Assembly: GCA_024400755.1 (NCBI GenBank)
Contig: JAKSMG010000008.1
Span: 1-64,000, forward strand
Origin: Bacteroidales bacterium
GTDB lineage: Bacteria; Bacteroidota; Bacteroidia; Bacteroidales; WCHB1-69
DNA: 64,000 nt
Direction of reading: 5' to 3'
In this document: in pieces, positions 17,328 to 27,476 of the stretch
Layout: each line of letters starts with the position of its first letter
How positions within the stretch are numbered: position 1 is the first letter of the stretch
The notes under the pieces: generated by a model
The model's input: the letters and a program-made list of their open reading frames with translations, nothing else
Told to the model about the DNA's origin: nothing
Databases searched by the model: none
Made by a program: the position numbers and the translations under genes

Positions 17328-20300
17328 TTAGCGAACAACGTTGAACTTCTGAACTGAAGTACCGTTTTCAGTGTTAATCTTCATCAAATACATACCGTTA
17401 GACAAGTTGCTAACGCTGATAGCGGTTTGAGTACCGTTAGCAGTGTAGTTAGCCACTTTCTGACCAGCGATAGTGTAAATTTCAACACCGTTGATGTTTG
17501 AAGTAGAGTTAACATTGATAACATTGTTGGCTGGGTTAGGATAGATTACCGTGCTATTATTAGCAACTTCTTGGATACCAGTACCAGCGGCAACAGTAAT
17601 ATCATCAATCTTCATTCTGAATACATCTGTGCATTCATTATGAACGAAAGCAATATAAACGTTTTGACCAGCAAATTGAGCCAAATCAACATTTCTTTCA
17701 GTCCAAGCATCTGTGCTGATAGTTTCTTCATATACAGAAACGAAATCAGCAAGGTTAAGAGTTTGTGAAACCATCACTTCATAGTGATCGTCTGGATAGT
17801 CAGCATCTTGAGCAGCAACCCACCAACCAACGTATGCACCTTGTGCTGGAATAGCCAATTGAGGAGTAATCAACCAGTTGTCTGGAGTAAGTGGCATCTG
17901 GGCAAACCAAGATGATGAAGAATAGCAACCTGCACCAGTATGAGCTTCGCCAACAGATTCCATAGCCCAAGTATAACCATCACCATCATTGTCGATATTG
18001 CTCCAGCAATCAGTTAATTCTGCTTCGAAATCTTCAACAAATGGAAGAGCCGTAGGAGTTGAGCAATCAATTGCGTTACCAGAAACTGCGATATTAGCAG
18101 TCAAAGCACCGCTGGTCAAAGTAACATTACCTGAATATGAACCAGCTGCGGTAGGAATGAAATTCACATAAAGGTCTGCCATTGTAACAAGACCTGCATT
18201 AGCGATTGTGCAGCTTGAAGAATAAGTCGTACCATCCAAAGAAACTTGGAATGGAGCAGTAACAGTAACCGTGATGTCTTCAGTCAAAGCCATTGCAGAA
18301 ACACTAGCAGCTTGAGCTGATGAAACAGAACCTACCATAGCAGAGAAAGACATAGAAGTTGGATTAACTTCCATTGAAGGCTCGCTGGCTTCTTTAATCG
18401 CAAAAGCAGAAATGTAAAGGTAATACATATCGGCAGCTGATGTACAATGAATACCAATTTGATAGTTGCCTGAATATTCGCTTAAATCAACAACCAACGT
18501 CTCATCTGTTGTGTTGTCAACGGTCATTTCTTCAGTAAGGGCTGTTTCTGTTTCGCCTTGGATAATAAACACTTGGAATGTTTCAGGATAAGTTGCGCTT
18601 CTAACACTATAATCAAAACTCAAGTATTGTTCACCCGTAAGGGCAAATTCTGGCGAAATCAACCAGTCGTTAGCTGCATTGGCTGAACTATAAGGATAAG
18701 CTGCATATCCATCTTCAATAACAAAAGTATTTCCATCATTGTTTGCGTCAACAATCTGCCAGCAAGGCAGGGTTTCTGAAGTTTCTTCAAAAGATTCAGT
18801 GAATGGGAATTGATCAATAACATTACATTCAACAGCAACACCAGATACTTCAATAGTATCTGCCAATGTTGAAGTGCTAACGCTTACGATAGCATTATCG
18901 CTACCAGCAGCCAAAGGAGCATATTGAACATAAATAGTATCATTAGACAACATACCTGTGGGGGCAGGAATTGTAGCCGTAGTACCGAAATTGATTCCGT
19001 CAACAGATACAGCGAAAGGAGCCGTAGTAGAAACAACGACATCTTCGGTTACAGCCATTGTTGACACAACAACAGTTTTATCCACATTATTACCAGCAGG
19101 AATAACGCCGAAATCAAGTTCATAATCACTTAATTCCAAAGTTTCTTCAGCATTAAAAACGTTGAAGTTGGTAATAGCGAGGTAGCCACCATTAGGATCC
19201 GACTCTGCCTTAATGGCCACTTGGATAGTTTGTCCTGCAAAGGCAGAAAGATCAACTGTTTGGGTTGTCCAATCGTATGGTTCAACTTCTTGTGTAGGAA
19301 CAACTTGAGTTGCAGTAGCGTATGTTTCGCCTTCAGGAATTACATATACGGAGAATTTTTCAGGAATAGGAAGCAGACCCCAATAAAGGTATGTTAAATA
19401 GTCAAAAGAAGCCAAAGTGGTTTCGGTAGCAGAAAATGCAGGAGAAATCAGCCAGTCGTTTGCGTTATTGACAGTATCAGTAGCGGACACAATGTACATA
19501 GCAGCAGGTTCTTCCAACCAATAATCGGCCAAGTCTGGATCGACATTGAATTTTCCATATCCGTCAGCGTCACCATCACCGGCAACGTCAACTACAGTCC
19601 AACAATTATTCAAAGCAGCATTGCTGAAATCGTTGCTATAAGGAAGTTGAATATCGTCGCAATCAATAGCATTAGCATTCACGGTAATAGTTACGTCAGT
19701 AGCACCGGTGCTGGCAAGTGTAATAGTTCCCGATACAGGACCAGCAGTGCTGGCATCATATTGAATGTATAAAGTACCACCAGTTTGAGGAAGAGTAGCA
19801 GTAGAAGCGAAGTTTGTACCATCAGCGGAAACCTCAAATGGAGCAGTGGCAGAGGCGGTAATACCATCGGTCAACAAGTAACCATTAACAGTTATTTGAC
19901 CATTGGCCATAGTACCAACAGGAACAGCTGGCAAAGTTAAAGATTCAACAGTTTCAATGGTAGGTTCTGTAGGATTCACTCTATCGGTAATGGTAATACA
20001 ATCATAATCACCATTCAGAGATGGAGTGAATGTATAAATGTGACCGGCTTGAAAAACAACATTTGTTGCATTTGACGGGTCACACTGAGCTGATGCAATG
20101 TAATTCGTCATATAAGTCCCACAACTCGGATTCAAAACGAGGTAAGAATAAGTACCTGCCGGAATCTGAATTGTTTCAGAAGCATTTACAACAACGGCAG
20201 CATCATCGGCACTTGCATTGGTAGGAATCATATATTCCCACTGGGTGTAAGTAGAACCGCAGTCTGGACCATAACTATCGGCCCAACCCGCATTGTCGAC

Positions 20301-20429
20301 ATCGATAAGGAGCTGATAGCCAGTGCCATCTCCCCAAACATCACCTGCCGTAAGGATTACAGTAGCATTTTGTGCGTTTACTGCAACCAGCGCAAATAAA
20401 ATTGCGAAAATCGATAAGATTTTTTTCAT
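17328..20429 (-). CDS. Large secreted T9SS cargo protein with repeated adhesin-type domains
   Basis: The 1033-residue protein has a signal peptide ending AVNAQ (residues 1-19). After an N-terminal beta domain it alternates jelly-roll cleaved-adhesin/choice-of-anchor J modules with beta spacers. The modules carry NDWLISP or DNWLITP motifs at about 325, 590 and 850. The spacers have the LTEDITVTVTAPFQVSLDG pattern. The C-terminus is a T9SS type A sorting domain (YPNPANNVINV, then SNGMYLMKI). Its sorting domain closely matches that of the 273-residue protein upstream. Expected location is the cell surface. The ligand is unknown. It has a promoter at 20495-20502 and a terminator at 17275-17296, so it is probably a single-gene unit. 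Confidence 0.88.
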   Translation of the reverse strand: MKKILSIFAILFALVAVNAQNATVILTAGDVWGDGTGYQLLIDVDNAGWADSYGPDCGSTYTQWEYMIPTNASADDAAVVVNASETIQIPAGTYSYLVLNPSCGTYMTNYIASAQCDPSNATNVVFQAGHIYTFTPSLNGDYDCITITDRVNPTEPTIETVESLTLPAVPVGTMANGQITVNGYLLTDGITASATAPFEVSADGTNFASTATLPQTGGTLYIQYDASTAGPVSGTITLASTGATDVTITVNANAIDCDDIQLPYSNDFSNAALNNCWTVVDVAGDGDADGYGKFNVDPDLADYWLEEPAAMYIVSATDTVNNANDWLISPAFSATETTLASFDYLTYLYWGLLPIPEKFSVYVIPEGETYATATQVVPTQEVEPYDWTTQTVDLSAFAGQTIQVAIKAESDPNGGYLAITNFNVFNAEETLELSDYELDFGVIPAGNNVDKTVVVSTMAVTEDVVVSTTAPFAVSVDGINFGTTATIPAPTGMLSNDTIYVQYAPLAAGSDNAIVSVSTSTLADTIEVSGVAVECNVIDQFPFTESFEETSETLPCWQIVDANNDGNTFVIEDGYAAYPYSSANAANDWLISPEFALTGEQYLSFDYSVRSATYPETFQVFIIQGETETALTEEMTVDNTTDETLVVDLSEYSGNYQIGIHCTSAADMYYLYISAFAIKEASEPSMEVNPTSMSFSAMVGSVSSAQAASVSAMALTEDITVTVTAPFQVSLDGTTYSSSCTIANAGLVTMADLYVNFIPTAAGSYSGNVTLTSGALTANIAVSGNAIDCSTPTALPFVEDFEAELTDCWSNIDNDGDGYTWAMESVGEAHTGAGCYSSSSWFAQMPLTPDNWLITPQLAIPAQGAYVGWWVAAQDADYPDDHYEVMVSQTLNLADFVSVYEETISTDAWTERNVDLAQFAGQNVYIAFVHNECTDVFRMKIDDITVAAGTGIQEVANNSTVIYPNPANNVINVNSTSNINGVEIYTIAGQKVANYTANGTQTAISVSNLSNGMYLMKINTENGTSVQKFNVVR

Positions 20430-20494
20430 AGGTTTTTGTTTTAAGTTAATAATAAATTGGTTTGTTTAAAAAATCCTTTTCTACAAATAATTTG

Positions 20495-20502
20495 CAAAAA
20501 TA
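20495..20502 (-). promoter_or_regulatory. -7 box for the 1033-residue T9SS protein
   Basis: The minus strand reads TATTTTTG, 66 bp upstream of the ATG at 20429. Confidence 0.55.
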
Positions 20503-20612
20503 GCATTTTTTTCAATACAACAGGTTGTTTTTATGCATTTTTTTGTCAAAAAAACAATGATGCTTCAAGTACAAAATATCATTCATTTTCTGCAAGTTAC
20601 GGCACAAAAAAA

Positions 20613-20633
20613 GGACGACCTTGAAGGCCGTCC
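20613..20633 (-). terminator. Terminator of the 273-residue T9SS protein gene
   Basis: An 8-bp stem (GGACGACC/GGCCGTCC, one mismatch) is followed on the minus strand by a T-run, 30 bp beyond the stop codon. Confidence 0.75.
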
Positions 20634-20662
20634 CTTGTCTTGCTATTTTTCAACTAAAAAAA

Positions 20663-21484
20663 TTAGCGAGCCACGTTAAATTTCTTTGTAGAAACGCCGT
20701 TTTCAGAAACGATTTGCATGATATACATACCGTTTGAAAGGTTGTTTACATTGATAGCGGCTTGAGTTCCGTTAACAGTGTAGTTAGCTACTTTCTGTCC
20801 AGCGATAGTGTAAACTTCAATGTTGTTCATATTGGCAACAGAAGTCACATTGACAACATTGTTAGCAGGGTTAGGATAAACACTGGTTTGGTTGGCTTCA
20901 ACTTCATTTACAGAAGAAGGATCAACATTGGCACCTGTAACTTCTACATCATCCAAAAGGAATACAAACTGATCTGTAACTTCGTTGTGAACGAAAGCGA
21001 TGTAAATAGTTTGACCAGCATAAGATGAAAGGTCAACCGTTTTCTTAACATAAGTACCTGTTGATACACCTTCAAGCACTGGGTTTCCTGTAAAGTCTGC
21101 CACGGTGTTGCCTGTTGTAGAAACATAAATTTCGTAATGTTCTGCACACCAGTCCGCATCTTGACCTGCCACCCAGAAAGAAAGAATAGATTCTGAACCA
21201 ATGATACTAATAGCTGGGGTTACCAACCAGTTGTCAGGAGTAAGAGCACCAAAATCATTGCTAAATGATTCGGAATACATACAACCATCGCCTTCGTGTG
21301 GAGTCATGTGAGGAGTGAACTCGCTTGTTTCAAGAGTCCATTCGAATCCATCACCATCCACATCATAAGAAACCCAACCTTCAGGGAATGAGCCACCTTC
21401 AAAACCTTCTTGCCAAGTATTCTGTGCCTTGGCACAAAAAGTCATAACAAATACAGCTACAACAAGTGTAAAAATTTTTTTCAT
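20663..21484 (-). CDS. Small secreted T9SS cargo protein with one cleaved-adhesin domain
   Basis: The 273-residue protein has a signal peptide nearly identical to that of the 1050-residue protein (FTLVVAxFVMTFCAKAQ). One choice-of-anchor J/cleaved-adhesin domain covers about residues 22-190: EGFEGGSFPEGWVSYDVDGDG start, DNWLVTPA, HEVTD-like end. A T9SS type A sorting domain starts at YPNPANNVVNV. It looks like a minimal, one-domain version of the neighbouring large protein, and the sorting domains are closely related. Probably surface-attached; the function is unknown. Confidence 0.87.
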   Translation of the reverse strand: MKKIFTLVVAVFVMTFCAKAQNTWQEGFEGGSFPEGWVSYDVDGDGFEWTLETSEFTPHMTPHEGDGCMYSESFSNDFGALTPDNWLVTPAISIIGSESILSFWVAGQDADWCAEHYEIYVSTTGNTVADFTGNPVLEGVSTGTYVKKTVDLSSYAGQTIYIAFVHNEVTDQFVFLLDDVEVTGANVDPSSVNEVEANQTSVYPNPANNVVNVTSVANMNNIEVYTIAGQKVANYTVNGTQAAINVNNLSNGMYIMQIVSENGVSTKKFNVAR

Positions 21485-21548
21485 AGATTTTTGTTTTAAG
21501 TTAATAATATGTTTTTAAGCGTGTGTTTTTTTCATAATTAATCGTTTG

Positions 21549-21556
21549 CAAAGATA
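21549..21556 (-). promoter_or_regulatory. -7 box for the 273-residue T9SS protein
   Basis: The minus strand reads TATCTTTG followed by CA, 65 bp upstream of the ATG at 21484. Confidence 0.6.
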
Positions 21557-21646
21557 ATATTTTTTTTAATTTTTCCACCCATAAAACTTTTTTTTTGAAA
21601 AAATTTTTACTTTCTTTGTCAACCTCCTATTCGATTTCATTTATTT

Positions 21647-23392
21647 TTAGAACCTGTACGAAAGTCCCAGCAAAATCGAACAGCGGTTCTGACTTCGTAT
21701 TGTCCTTTTGTAATAAGTCAAGTCCGCATTCCAGGTTTCTTCTTCGAATGCCTTATCCACCAAATCATTCAGTTCTATCGAGACATCCAAACTCTTCAGG
21801 AAAGTCTTGGTCAACTTGATATTAGCCCCAATGTATTCTCCCTTGTAATTATAGGTCGAAATCTTGGGACTGCAGTACATCACTTCTGACGACAAACACC
21901 AAGTCGGGGCAATCTTGGCAAGCAGGTCAATACCCACCTCATAATTAAATTCAATTTTATTGACAGTATTATCCACTTTATACAATTTATCCATATTAAC
22001 ACCAAACCACATATTGGCTTTCACGGCATCATAATCCACTTTCAAATTAAGTTCTGCCATACCCGTATGCTGCTGTTTGATATTCACCCAGGTACGAAGG
22101 GTGGTCACACCGGTCAAACCTTCAGGAATCAAGTCCAAAATCTTTTCAAACTTATTCTTTGTATAGCGATAACCCAGCATAAGGTCTGTACCAAAATGTT
22201 CTGTCGTAAAACTATACTTCAGTGAAATATCATTCATGCTTTGCGGATTCAAATTTGGATTGCCCTTAAAAAATTCGCCTTCCGACTTCCCGATAATCAA
22301 AGTGGTACTTAACTTTTGGTAATCAGGACGCTCTAAAGTACGGGCATATTCCAAACTCAGACGATGATGCTCATTAATACGAAAGGCAAGTCCCGCCGCA
22401 AGGATATTTTGCCACTCCGACTTTTTCAAGTCATACTTTTTTGCGGGATCTACCGCATAATTGTTTTTCAACGAATGATGATACCACTGCACCCGCTCTT
22501 TCACATATACATCCAACCACTTATAGGAATAGTCCAGGTTAACAAATGGTTCCAAAGCGAAGGCATTATAAGAGGACGAATGTTTCAACAAAATCAAATC
22601 TTGCATAGGATTTTCCGAAAAATTCGACCCGTCATAAAGATCAAGATTATCATCGGTAAAGAAATCCAGTCCAGTATAAATATGCAGATTTTTCACTCTT
22701 CCGAGAGAAAAATCCTCGTAGGCCACCTCTACCATTCCCTTTAACTTGTCGATAACATCAAGCGTTGTATAGCTACGCTGGAATTCATAAAAATCGCCTG
22801 CTGTAGTTCTTTGCAAAGCATCGTTTGTCACTCCCAAGACCACATTCCATATCACAGACAATTTGCTGTCTTCCTTTTTAAATATATGCTCATAACGGAT
22901 TTCAGGAATCAGCTGATGCGAGAAAAAACGACTGGTATCAATTTGACCTCCCATTAAAGAATCTCCATGTATGTCATATCGCCAAGTGAACATCAAAGGA
23001 TTATCGGAGCTACCCTTATAGCCATAATCCAACGACACAGACAATATGTCTTGCGGACGAAAGTCAAATCGAAAATCCACCCCCGCATTCGCATACCAAT
23101 TTCGATTATAGCATAATTTGTTTTCAAATTTTGAGAATGCGCTTCCCCTATCTTTCGTATCATAAATACCAACAATTTCTGTCGTTGGACAATAATAATG
23201 CCCACCTGACACGTGAAAGCCGACATGGAATTTGGTCGTATCGAACTGCATTTTCAGTCCCAAATCCTCTTTATGTCCCTTTTGATAATTAGACGAACCA
23301 GAAGCATCCACCTGCCCAGACCATTGAGCAAAAATCTGAATAGGAAGCAGCAGAAGACAACACAGCAGAGTCTTAAATTTCACATTTTTCAT
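21647..23392 (-). CDS. Outer-membrane beta-barrel protein, TonB-receptor-like barrel without plug
   Basis: The 581-residue protein has a signal peptide (about residues 1-22, ending IFAQ) and then alternating beta strands to a C-terminal GLSYRF ending with terminal Phe, as in outer-membrane barrels. The second half (RINEHHRLSLEYARTLERPDY, then FFKGNPNLNPQS) matches the outer-membrane beta-barrel family seen in Bacteroidota TonB-dependent receptors. There is no plug domain or carboxypeptidase-like N-terminal domain and no TonB box. I chose the ATG at 23392 because the signal peptide begins there; an earlier start at 23455 adds 21 residues that are not needed. The transported substrate, if any, is unknown. 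Confidence 0.8.
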   Translation of the reverse strand: MKNVKFKTLLCCLLLLPIQIFAQWSGQVDASGSSNYQKGHKEDLGLKMQFDTTKFHVGFHVSGGHYYCPTTEIVGIYDTKDRGSAFSKFENKLCYNRNWYANAGVDFRFDFRPQDILSVSLDYGYKGSSDNPLMFTWRYDIHGDSLMGGQIDTSRFFSHQLIPEIRYEHIFKKEDSKLSVIWNVVLGVTNDALQRTTAGDFYEFQRSYTTLDVIDKLKGMVEVAYEDFSLGRVKNLHIYTGLDFFTDDNLDLYDGSNFSENPMQDLILLKHSSSYNAFALEPFVNLDYSYKWLDVYVKERVQWYHHSLKNNYAVDPAKKYDLKKSEWQNILAAGLAFRINEHHRLSLEYARTLERPDYQKLSTTLIIGKSEGEFFKGNPNLNPQSMNDISLKYSFTTEHFGTDLMLGYRYTKNKFEKILDLIPEGLTGVTTLRTWVNIKQQHTGMAELNLKVDYDAVKANMWFGVNMDKLYKVDNTVNKIEFNYEVGIDLLAKIAPTWCLSSEVMYCSPKISTYNYKGEYIGANIKLTKTFLKSLDVSIELNDLVDKAFEEETWNADLTYYKRTIRSQNRCSILLGLSYRF

Positions 23393-23464
23393 ATTTATCA
23401 TAACAAATTTCCTAAAAACCATCTTAATTATAATATGCAACAATTTCATAATCAATTGGTATTA

Positions 23465-23660
23465 TCTCTTTTCGTCTTGTAAAGAGATTCCGACTTCGCT
23501 ACGCTTCGTCGGAATGGCGATGTCACCACCCCGGCCTGCGGCCACCCCTCCTTAAAAGGAGGGGAAGTTTTACAACCCCGGCCTTGCGTATGTGCAACTC
23601 TGCACCATTTCAATGTTCTCCTCTTACGTAAGGAGGGGCATCGGAATCTCAACAAGATTA
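23465..23660. repeat. Dispersed mosaic repeat between divergent genes
   Basis: Modules in order: an ATTCCGAC/GTCGGAAT hairpin (23487-23494 with 23508-23515), the ccaccccggcctgcggccacc segment, a CCCCTCCTT/AAGGAGGGG hairpin (23545-23564) and a tail reaching acgtaaggaggg near 23636. The first module is an inverted copy of 16590-16650; the second resembles 27477-27600. No gene fits here. Confidence 0.8.
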
Positions 23661-23686
23661 AACAGGATAATCCAGTAATCAATTTG

Positions 23687-23694
23687 CAAAACTA
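23687..23694 (-). promoter_or_regulatory. Possible -7 box for the beta-barrel gene
   Basis: The minus strand reads TAGTTTTG. If used, transcription would cross the whole repeat, giving a leader of nearly 290 bases. Confidence 0.3.
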
Positions 23695-23769
23695 CAAAAT
23701 ATTATTGAACACAATAAAAAGAGGCCAACTAAATTTTCATTTTTCCGCCAAAGCAATCCTTCTATTGTG

Positions 23770-23777
23770 TATCTTTG
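23770..23777 (+). promoter_or_regulatory. -7 box for the AddB-like gene
   Basis: TATCTTTG ends 15 bp before the ATG at 23793, so the leader would be only about 8-10 bases. This argues against the in-frame TTG at 23775, which lies inside the box. Confidence 0.65.
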
Positions 23778-23792
23778 CAAAAATTTAACCTT

Positions 23793-26660
23793 ATGACATT
23801 TCTTCAGGAACTCAGCCAGGCCATCTTACAAAATACCAATGTCGCTCTGCAAAAGACCCTCGTCGTCTTGCCCAACAAGCGTGCCCGCAAAATGCTTCAA
23901 AGAGAATTGGCAGAACAACTTCAACAGCCCCGCTTTTCTCCGGCCATCCTTTCCATCGACGAAATGATCCACCAACTGTCGGATTATGCCCTCGGCGACA
24001 AAATCGAACTCCTCACCGTCCTCTTTCAGGCATACCAGTCTTTTGACCACAGCCAAAACGAAACGCTCTCGCAGTTTCTGTCCTGGTCGGAAAGTTTCCT
24101 CCACGACATCAGCGAAATAGATATGCAGCTGGCCGATGCTTCCAAAATCTTCGGCAACCTTTCGGATATCAAAGAGCTGGAAACGACTTTCGGGAAGGAA
24201 CAACTCAGCAGCAACCAACAACGCTACCTCCAATTTTACGCCACGCTTTTCAATCTCTACCAGCAATTTAACCAAAAGCTGGATGAACAAAAGCTGGCCT
24301 ACGAAGGAAAAATTTATAAGGATGTGGCGGAAAACCTGCTCCAATACGCTCAAAAATATACGTTCAAACGCTATATTTTCGCCGGCTTTCAAACCCTTTC
24401 GCCTTCGGAAATGGAAATTTTTCGCTATTTCCACGAAAACCATCAGGCCGAATTTTATTTCGACATCGACAATTTCTACAAAGAAGAATATACTCCCTTC
24501 ATCGACATTCTCAGGAATAAATTGAGAATCAAAGATTTGAATTGGATCCATCAGGATTATGCCACTATTGAAAAGCACATTGACATTGTGGGGGCTTCCA
24601 AATCGATAAGCCAGATTCTATATGCCGTGGATGAACTAAACCGCATTGAAAAGGAGGAAGGCAACTTGAACAACACCGTGCTTGTCTTCGCCGACGAGTC
24701 GCTCATCACGCCTTTCATCCACTGCTACGACTGCAATAAAGCCAACCTGACGATGGGCTATCCACTGACTTCCACCCCCACCTACGCCCTGCTGTCCGTC
24801 CTGCTCAACACGGTCCGCAACGGACAGCGGTTCAAAAACATACAGTCACAAGACGTCTTTCCCTACTACCATCGCGATGTGTTGAGTTTTTATCGGAACC
24901 CGCTCATCATCCATTATCTGTTTCCCGACATCACTTCGCAAGGACAATTCGTCCAAAACCTCATCCATCTCAACAGCATTTTCTTCTCTCGGGAGGAAAT
25001 CGGCTACAAAAATTTTACCTTTCCCGATTTAAGCGGCAATGCCGCCACCGTATTGGAACACATCATCGGCTTTTTCAAAGAACTCCTGCCATTAGCCGAC
25101 ACAAAGTCCGGTGATTCTATCGATTACTACTGTATTGAATTGATTTTGGAAAAGTTGGAACAGGGATTGCGGCACCTGCAAGCTTTTGATGCCGACAAAG
25201 TGGATCTGGATTCTGCCATCTTCATTATCAACAACTTGATACAGGGCATTTCCATTCCACTTAAGGGAAGTCCATCGGAAGGACTGCAAATTATGGGTTT
25301 GTTGGAAACCCGAACCCTCGACTTCAAAAACGTCATTATGCTGTCGGTGGACGAAGGCATTCTTCCCGCCGGCAAAAGCAACAATTCTTTGATTTTATTT
25401 GACGTGAAACGCCACTTCGGCCTTCCCTCCTATCAAGAAAAGGATTCGGTTTACGGCTACCATTTCTTCCGACTGCTGCAACGTGCCCAGCAAGTCGTCC
25501 TCCTTTACAACACCGATTCCAGCCAGTCATTGAGCGAAAAAAGCCGTTTCCTCAAGCAGTTGGACTTTGAAATCAAACGTCAAAAACTTTCCAACATCCG
25601 ACTTCGTGAATTTGTGCTTCCGCTTTCCAGCCACGAACAGTCCCAAAACCATATCATCAATATCAAAAAAACAGATGATATGCTGCAAAAGCTATGGCAG
25701 AAGAAATATTCTTACTCCCACTTGTACGACTATATCAATTGTCCTCTGCAATTTTACCTCAAGCACATTGCACACATTGAAGCCGCCGAGGAAATTTCCG
25801 AAAGCATCGAGCAAAAAATCATCGGGGATGCCGTTCACCATATTTTAGATAATGTAGCGAAAGAAATAAAGCAATCGAAGCAGCATTACGCATCGATTTT
25901 TAAAGATACCCTAAAAGACATCGACCAAATCGTGGAAAAAGCCATGCGGCAAGCCATCCTCAACGACAGGGGGGAAAAAGACACAGACCACTCGCTCGTT
26001 GTCATCGACTTAAGCCACGGCAAACTGTACTTGGCCTCCGAAGTCGTTAAAAAAGCCATCCAGACTTACCTTAAGGCACTGGAAACCGATATGAACCAAT
26101 ACCTGAAAGCGCTGCAATGCTTTGAAATACGCGATAGCGAAAAGGAAATGACTTGTTCCGTCCAAGTCGGCGAACACGAACTGCAACTGAAGGGTTTTGC
26201 CGACCGTATCGACTACCGCAACGGACATATCACTATCTTGGACTACAAAACCGGCAAGGTTGACCCTGACGGGCTTCACTACGAGAATTTCGACGACATC
26301 TTCACCGACACAAAACACAAGCAATTATTGCAATTGCTGATGTACGGCTATCTTTACCAAAACGGACAAGGCAAAAAGGACGCCACTCCCCCGCCTTACG
26401 CTTGCGGAATCATCAGTTTTCAACAACTTTACACCGGAAACGACTACGAAGTCTATCCCAGTTTCCATTATAAAGATGAAAAGGTGGATGCCCGACTAAT
26501 GTGCGAAGAGGTGCTCCAGTCGTTCAAAGAAAACCTCACCAAACTATTGGCAGAAATCATCAATCCGGAGCTTGACTTCAAACAAACGGAGAATGAAGAG
26601 CACTGCAACTACTGTGACTATCGTGCCATCTGTAAACGGCAACAACAAAAAGACGAATAA
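23793..26660 (+). CDS. AddB-like PD-(D/E)XK nuclease with degenerate helicase domain
   Basis: The 955-residue protein has a helicase-like N-terminal region and a C-terminal RecB-type nuclease. The nuclease includes SYSHLYDYINCPLQFYLKHI, the active-site segment FADRIDYRNG...ILDYKTGK, and a cysteine cluster (C-x2-C-x5-C in HCNYCDYRAICKR). With the earlier Cys of INCPLQFY the cluster forms the [4Fe-4S] site of AddB-type nucleases. It probably processes double-strand breaks together with an AddA/UvrD-like helicase-nuclease, which is not in this window. The ATG at 23793 fits the promoter. Shadow frames on the other strand were ignored. Confidence 0.83.
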   Translation: MTFLQELSQAILQNTNVALQKTLVVLPNKRARKMLQRELAEQLQQPRFSPAILSIDEMIHQLSDYALGDKIELLTVLFQAYQSFDHSQNETLSQFLSWSESFLHDISEIDMQLADASKIFGNLSDIKELETTFGKEQLSSNQQRYLQFYATLFNLYQQFNQKLDEQKLAYEGKIYKDVAENLLQYAQKYTFKRYIFAGFQTLSPSEMEIFRYFHENHQAEFYFDIDNFYKEEYTPFIDILRNKLRIKDLNWIHQDYATIEKHIDIVGASKSISQILYAVDELNRIEKEEGNLNNTVLVFADESLITPFIHCYDCNKANLTMGYPLTSTPTYALLSVLLNTVRNGQRFKNIQSQDVFPYYHRDVLSFYRNPLIIHYLFPDITSQGQFVQNLIHLNSIFFSREEIGYKNFTFPDLSGNAATVLEHIIGFFKELLPLADTKSGDSIDYYCIELILEKLEQGLRHLQAFDADKVDLDSAIFIINNLIQGISIPLKGSPSEGLQIMGLLETRTLDFKNVIMLSVDEGILPAGKSNNSLILFDVKRHFGLPSYQEKDSVYGYHFFRLLQRAQQVVLLYNTDSSQSLSEKSRFLKQLDFEIKRQKLSNIRLREFVLPLSSHEQSQNHIINIKKTDDMLQKLWQKKYSYSHLYDYINCPLQFYLKHIAHIEAAEEISESIEQKIIGDAVHHILDNVAKEIKQSKQHYASIFKDTLKDIDQIVEKAMRQAILNDRGEKDTDHSLVVIDLSHGKLYLASEVVKKAIQTYLKALETDMNQYLKALQCFEIRDSEKEMTCSVQVGEHELQLKGFADRIDYRNGHITILDYKTGKVDPDGLHYENFDDIFTDTKHKQLLQLLMYGYLYQNGQGKKDATPPPYACGIISFQQLYTGNDYEVYPSFHYKDEKVDARLMCEEVLQSFKENLTKLLAEIINPELDFKQTENEEHCNYCDYRAICKRQQQKDE

Positions 26661-26744
26661 CTTCGCCACGAACTTTTTTGCTGATGACAAGTGCGAAGCT
26701 TTATTCGCCCTTCGTCAGAACTTAATTAATTTATCACAATTAAA

Positions 26745-27452
26745 ATGAAATCATTTTTCAGGTTCAGCGCCGGAGAATGGGCTGCCTCTATGTTCATTGG
26801 TGCCCTCATCATCGCCGGTATTCTATTTTTCTTTTTGTACGAAAACTCCGCAGCACCGCACGAAGACTTTCGTCGCTATCGAAACCAGTTCATCGCGTTT
26901 GAGACCGAACAGCAGCGCTTGGCCGATTCGGTCGCCGACGCACGACAACGACAAAAACAGGCGAGGTTCGCCCGCCACGACAGCCACTTTAATAGAATGA
27001 CGGCTTTCAGCAACGATAGTTTAAAACGGACTTCCCGCCAACGGCAATACCAGATTGTTAAAGTTGAACTCAACCAAGCCGACACCAACGACATAATGAC
27101 CGTGCCGCAATTCGGCAGCAAGAGAGCCCAAAAGATCGTGGAATACCGAAATAAGTTAGGTGGTTTTTACGCATTAGAACAATTACAGGAAATTTATATT
27201 CTTCAGAATTTAAAACTTGAATTTGCGGAAGAATATTTCAAAATTGATGCCTCGAAAATCAAGAAAATCAACATCAACCAATGTGATTACAAGACGTTGA
27301 TTGCCCACCCCTACTTTGACAGCTATTTAGTCAAAAGCATCCTCAACTATCGCAAGAAAAACGGTCGCATCAAGGATATGGAACAGCTGCGTGACATCAC
27401 GCACATCTATGCCGAATTGGAAGAAAAACTGAAATGGTATGTGGAGTTTTAG
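26745..27452 (+). CDS. Membrane-anchored helix-hairpin-helix protein, ComEA-like
   Basis: The 235-residue protein has one membrane segment near the N-terminus (about residues 14-34) and a charged region rich in Arg and Gln. Tandem helix-hairpin-helix DNA-binding motifs follow: VELNQADTNDIMTVPQFGSK, IVEYRNKLGGFYALEQLQEI, ININQCDYKTLIAHPYFDS and ILNYRKKNGRIKDMEQL. Such ComEA-type proteins bind DNA outside the cytoplasmic membrane, in competence or DNA handling. It follows the AddB-like gene by 84 bp on the same strand. No other competence gene is nearby, so the role is inferred. Confidence 0.8.
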   Translation: MKSFFRFSAGEWAASMFIGALIIAGILFFFLYENSAAPHEDFRRYRNQFIAFETEQQRLADSVADARQRQKQARFARHDSHFNRMTAFSNDSLKRTSRQRQYQIVKVELNQADTNDIMTVPQFGSKRAQKIVEYRNKLGGFYALEQLQEIYILQNLKLEFAEEYFKIDASKIKKININQCDYKTLIAHPYFDSYLVKSILNYRKKNGRIKDMEQLRDITHIYAELEEKLKWYVEF

Positions 27453-27476
27453 GGGCTAATTCGGAAACAGAAGCGA

